A stretch of 37,443 nt of DNA from a bacterium (lineage in GTDB: Bacteria; Patescibacteriota; Patescibacteriia; JACQRZ01): positions 1 through 37,443 of the forward strand of contig JAHFJA010000009.1 of the NCBI GenBank assembly GCA_023246095.1, read 5' to 3'. Below the pieces are notes generated by a model that was given only the letters and a program-made list of their open reading frames with translations, did no database searches and was not told the DNA's origin. Of the stretch, positions 36,910 through 37,443 are shown one piece after another. Numbering within the stretch: position 1 is the first letter of the stretch; every line of letters starts with the position of its first letter. Made by a program: the position numbers and the translations under genes.

Positions 36910-37341
36910 ATGATAAACGCAGACACACGACTCGTATATCCAGAGAACGCTAAGAGTGAAGCATATCGCACTTATCTTGAGGAAATCGAAGCAGCGAAGG
37001 AATGTCCCTTTTGTGAAGCATACCTAATGAAATGGAAAAAAATCCCACCCATCAAGACAGGAAAATATTGGCTTGTTGTTCCTTTGGACTTTCCACATGA
37101 AAACGCTGATGTTCATTTTATGTTTATAGCGAAAAAGCACGTCACCGACATAGACGAGTTACCCACTAAAGCAGAAAATGAACTATTCAGATTGAGACGA
37201 TGGTTGAAAAAAAAGTACAAACTAAAATACGGCACGATCCTAATGCGTTCGGGTGGACCCGAAACAGGCCAAACCGTAACTCATCTTCATGCTCAATTGG
37301 TCAAAGCAAAAAAAGGTGTAATAGTTCTCACTAGAATATAA
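36910..37341 (+). CDS. HIT-superfamily-like protein with HxHxQ motif
   Basis: 143 aa; ECPFCEAYLMKW...GKYWLVVPLDFPHENADVHFMFIAKKHVTDIDELP...QTVTHLHAQLVKAKKG. Confidence 0.8.
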   Translation: MINADTRLVYPENAKSEAYRTYLEEIEAAKECPFCEAYLMKWKKIPPIKTGKYWLVVPLDFPHENADVHFMFIAKKHVTDIDELPTKAENELFRLRRWLKKKYKLKYGTILMRSGGPETGQTVTHLHAQLVKAKKGVIVLTRI

Positions 37342-37349
37342 ACTAAATT

Positions 37350-37443
37350 TCACTTTTGAAGCGGGACGTAGATAATCTCTACACCCGCTTCTTTTAATAT
37401 AGCTTCCGAATCCAATGCCGAGTATCCTTGGGTATAATAAACA
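37350..37443 (-). CDS. C-terminal end of a minus-strand protein, possibly dCMP deaminase-like, truncated by window edge
   Basis: Manual translation VYYTQGYSALDSEAILKEAGVEIIYVPLQK*; resembles the C-terminal Y....Y.D..A...L.EAGVEV..V of dCMP deaminases. Very short. Confidence 0.35.
   Translation of the reverse strand, partial: VYYTQGYSALDSEAILKEAGVEIIYVPLQK

Noticed and set aside
1-37443. Search for insertion sequences, integrases or CRISPR arrays
   Set aside because: No transposase/integrase motifs, no terminal inverted repeats with target duplications and no repeat-spacer arrays were recognised by eye.

Overview
This looks like a 37.4 kb chromosomal segment from a Patescibacteria/CPR-like bacterium. 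That taxonomic call is an inference from gene content and divergent families, not from a marker gene. Most genes are on the minus strand. Main blocks: (i) 1-8 kb holds a partial DUF3494 ice-binding-like secreted protein, YggT, DUF1059, small membrane proteins and a giant GH18-polysaccharide deacetylase-GT2 fusion; (ii) 8-12.6 kb holds a 1507-aa surface protein (lamin-tail domain, parallel beta-helix, Ig-like region, C-terminal tandem module); (iii) 12.9-23.3 kb is a loose accessory array of mostly single-gene units, several with readable promoters and hairpin terminators. It contains an HEAR-like repeat protein with a sigma-region-2-like C-terminus, a cytidine deaminase-like protein, a decayed HIT gene, a HAD hydrolase, an alpha/alpha-toroid protein, a 520-aa protein with no recognised family, an HD hydrolase, a dUTPase and an SCEGH-motif protein; (iv) 23.5-32 kb is a core block with tRNA-Asn, rpoD, dnaG and a complete SUF Fe-S operon with an Rrf2 regulator; (v) 32-34.2 kb holds a GH1 beta-glucosidase and an AlkD-like protein; (vi) 34.3-37.4 kb is a plus-strand folate/thymidylate module: a DHFR-like::HIT-like fusion whose two catalytic motifs are both altered, then an operon of DHFR, divergent ThyA and a stand-alone HIT-like protein with an HxHxQ motif, with a possible dCMP deaminase end on the opposite strand at the window edge. 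The DHFR::HIT/ThyA/HIT module and the HEAR-repeat::sigma-like protein are the best candidates for undescribed biology. All family calls come from motif reading; no database search was run.
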